Shown piece after piece: positions 62,721 through 64,000 of a DNA stretch of 64,000 nucleotides. Where the stretch lies: NCBI GenBank assembly GCA_963973455.1, contig CAXAZF010000002.1, positions 248,001 to 312,000 on the forward strand, in the 5' to 3' direction. The notes beneath the pieces are model-generated. The model searched no databases, had not been told where the DNA came from, and saw only the letters and a list, made by a program, of their open reading frames with translations. The DNA comes from Marixanthomonas sp002364245 (GTDB lineage Bacteria; Bacteroidota; Bacteroidia; Flavobacteriales; Flavobacteriaceae). Within the stretch, counting starts at the first letter, position 1; each line of letters opens with the position of its first letter. Both the position numbers and the translations under genes were made by a program.

Positions 62721-62803
62721 TACATAAGTAGGTTGACCAACCTAAGGTGGGTCGATCAAATTTGGGGCGAAAAGTCATCACACCTGTGGTGGCTTTTCTA
62801 TTT
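62721..62803 (+). ncRNA. Candidate small RNA B in the 62.5-62.8 kb gap
   Basis: A full -7 match TAAATTTG (62710-62717), then hairpin TAGGTT-GACC-AACCTA and alternative pairing of GTTGACC with GGTCGAT, and finally a 13-bp stem (62769-62798) followed by TATTTT. The RNA would be about 80 bases. The last stem may also end the ABC permease transcript on the other strand, which is the simpler reading. Confidence 0.4.
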
Positions 62804-62828
62804 TAACCCCTTTCCAAAGTCAATAAAA

Positions 62829-63932
62829 TTATCCTTTTACGTCTAGCGCATCTCTTAAAGCATTGCCTATCAACATAAAAGCAGTAACTAAACTCATAAT
62901 GGCCAATCCGGGAATAATGGCCAACCAAGGTTTTCCTAAAACAATATAAGCGTAATGATCCTTTATAATACCACCCCAACTGGGCATTGGAGGTTGGGCG
63001 CCTATTCCTAAAAAGCTCAACCCACTTTCAATTAAAATAGCCGCCGCAAAATTTGCCGCCGATATAATAATTACCGGTGCCATCGCATTGGGCAGGATAT
63101 GCTTTGTAATAATCCTAAAATCTTTAAAACCTAAAGCTCTGGCCGCTGTAACATATTGCATTTGTTTTACGCCCATAACCTGCCCTCGTACCACTCTTGC
63201 CACTTCTACCCACATTGTAAGCCCTACTGCAATAAAAACCTGCCAAAAACCTTTTCCTAAGGCTAAAGTAATAGCTATGACTAAAAGCAACGTAGGGATA
63301 GACCAAGTAACGTTAATAACCCACATAATGGCGGCATCTACTTTTCCACCAAAATAACCAGCTATGGCACCTAAGCTTATTCCTATCACTAAAGAAATAA
63401 AAACCGCCACAAAGCCAATACCCAATGATATACGGATACCAATTAACATTCTGCTTAAAAGGTCGCGACCATATTTATCCGTCCCTAACAAGAATTTTTT
63501 TTCTGAAATATACTTTTGCGGGATTTCTTGAACTGTTTTAGCTTTAGGAAATAAACTTAAAGCATATTCTTTCTGTAAGCCTTCAGTCTCATCCCCTGTG
63601 TATAATGTAGCTTGTAGGGTAGTATCTTTTACCTTGTAATTTGATATTGGCACTTCGCTATCAGCATTCTTTTTACCAAAAAAGAACATTGAAATTGGGT
63701 TTTGCTCTTTTACTTCAGTAGGAACTGTCAACATCTGCACAGTAAAGCCAGGCTCTTTTGAATGAACAGAAAGATGCATCTGGTTAGCATCTTGCGAATT
63801 ATCCGGCGCTATTGCATATGCAAAAATTGCAATGAAAGCACAAACTACTAAAAATGAAAAACTAAAAACGCCCCAAAAGTTCTTCTTAAACTTTTGGAGC
63901 GCTAATTGTGTTAATGAAGTGGACGTTTTCAC
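62829..63932 (-). CDS. Oligopeptide ABC transporter permease (OppC/DppC type)
   Basis: A 367-residue inner-membrane protein with a first helix (about 17-40), a periplasmic insert (about 45-150), and a five-helix core. The EAA loop reads ARALGFKDFRIITKHILPNAMAPVI, and SLGIGFVAVFISLVIGISLGAIAGYFGG is the first core segment. Imports peptides or nickel as part of a permease pair; the other subunits are outside the window. The large insert is larger than in E. coli OppC but usual in Bacteroidota. Confidence 0.92.
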   Translation of the reverse strand: MKTSTSLTQLALQKFKKNFWGVFSFSFLVVCAFIAIFAYAIAPDNSQDANQMHLSVHSKEPGFTVQMLTVPTEVKEQNPISMFFFGKKNADSEVPISNYKVKDTTLQATLYTGDETEGLQKEYALSLFPKAKTVQEIPQKYISEKKFLLGTDKYGRDLLSRMLIGIRISLGIGFVAVFISLVIGISLGAIAGYFGGKVDAAIMWVINVTWSIPTLLLVIAITLALGKGFWQVFIAVGLTMWVEVARVVRGQVMGVKQMQYVTAARALGFKDFRIITKHILPNAMAPVIIISAANFAAAILIESGLSFLGIGAQPPMPSWGGIIKDHYAYIVLGKPWLAIIPGLAIMSLVTAFMLIGNALRDALDVKG

Positions 63933-64000
63933 GCTGTAAATGTAACAAAAAGGTTCAAGCTTTCCATTTTACTTACAACACTTATAACGTAGCTTAATTT

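Noticed and set aside
1..64000. tRNA, rRNA, transposase, integrase, CRISPR-Cas or prophage genes
   Set aside because: None seen on reading both strands and all listed protein frames.

Overview
The window is an AT-rich chromosomal segment from a member of the Bacteroidota, most likely family Flavobacteriaceae. Support comes from a SusC/SusD pair, a DUF4270 lipoprotein, a separate atpD-atpC cluster, a short epsilon subunit, MORN-like secreted proteins, and promoters with the Bacteroidota -7 box TAnnTTTG in place of sigma70 boxes. I saw no phage, insertion sequence, rRNA, tRNA or CRISPR array. Most of it is ordinary core genome with a few accessory islands.

Layout. 0-3.1 kb: start of a susD-like gene and a complete susC-like receptor (minus strand). 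3.3-9.4 kb: aspS, two small envelope genes, a CLC protein, a cold-shock gene and tadA. 9.4-12.6 kb: dxs and dgt. 12.6-21.4 kb: a putative phosphate-starvation block made of a lipoprotein, a TonB-dependent receptor, a MORN-like secreted protein, an OprO/P-type porin and a Pit-type transporter, linked by 11-bp phased repeats upstream of their promoters; a candidate small RNA lies in front of the porin. 21.4-32.4 kb: a JmjC/cupin protein, nhaA, atpD-atpC, an aminotransferase/sulfotransferase pair, and a starch-synthase-like gene, DUF4270 gene and glmS in one minus-strand run. 32.5-38.6 kb: panC, panD, a flippase-like membrane protein, a pseudo-esterase, and a NarL-type regulator with a TPR histidine kinase. 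38.6-52 kb: radA, an M23 peptidase, a glutaryl-CoA-dehydrogenase-like enzyme, a frameshifted gene, an OmpA protein, xth, prs, rplY, pth, ribF, an HTTM protein, serS and ruvC. 52-57.5 kb: membrane protein plus GT2, a barrel-like protein, a TonB-domain lipoprotein, and a BlaI/M56 regulatory pair. 57.5-64 kb: nitroreductase, a two-domain glycosyltransferase beside a small Tat lipoprotein made of (D/N)DGYY repeats, a one-cysteine thioredoxin, a metallophosphoesterase, an intergenic region with two possible small RNAs, and an oligopeptide ABC permease.

The most interesting points are: (1) the phased 11-bp repeats at a constant 7-bp distance from weak -7 boxes in the phosphate block; (2) the candidate RNA whose 15-nt segment is perfectly complementary to the porin leader just before its start codon; (3) the repeat lipoprotein with a dual glycosyltransferase, which looks like a substrate/modifier pair; and (4) several proteins lacking a key catalytic residue (CLC gating glutamate, esterase serine, thioredoxin first cysteine). 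All functional statements are from reading the sequence and family knowledge; nothing was searched or computed.
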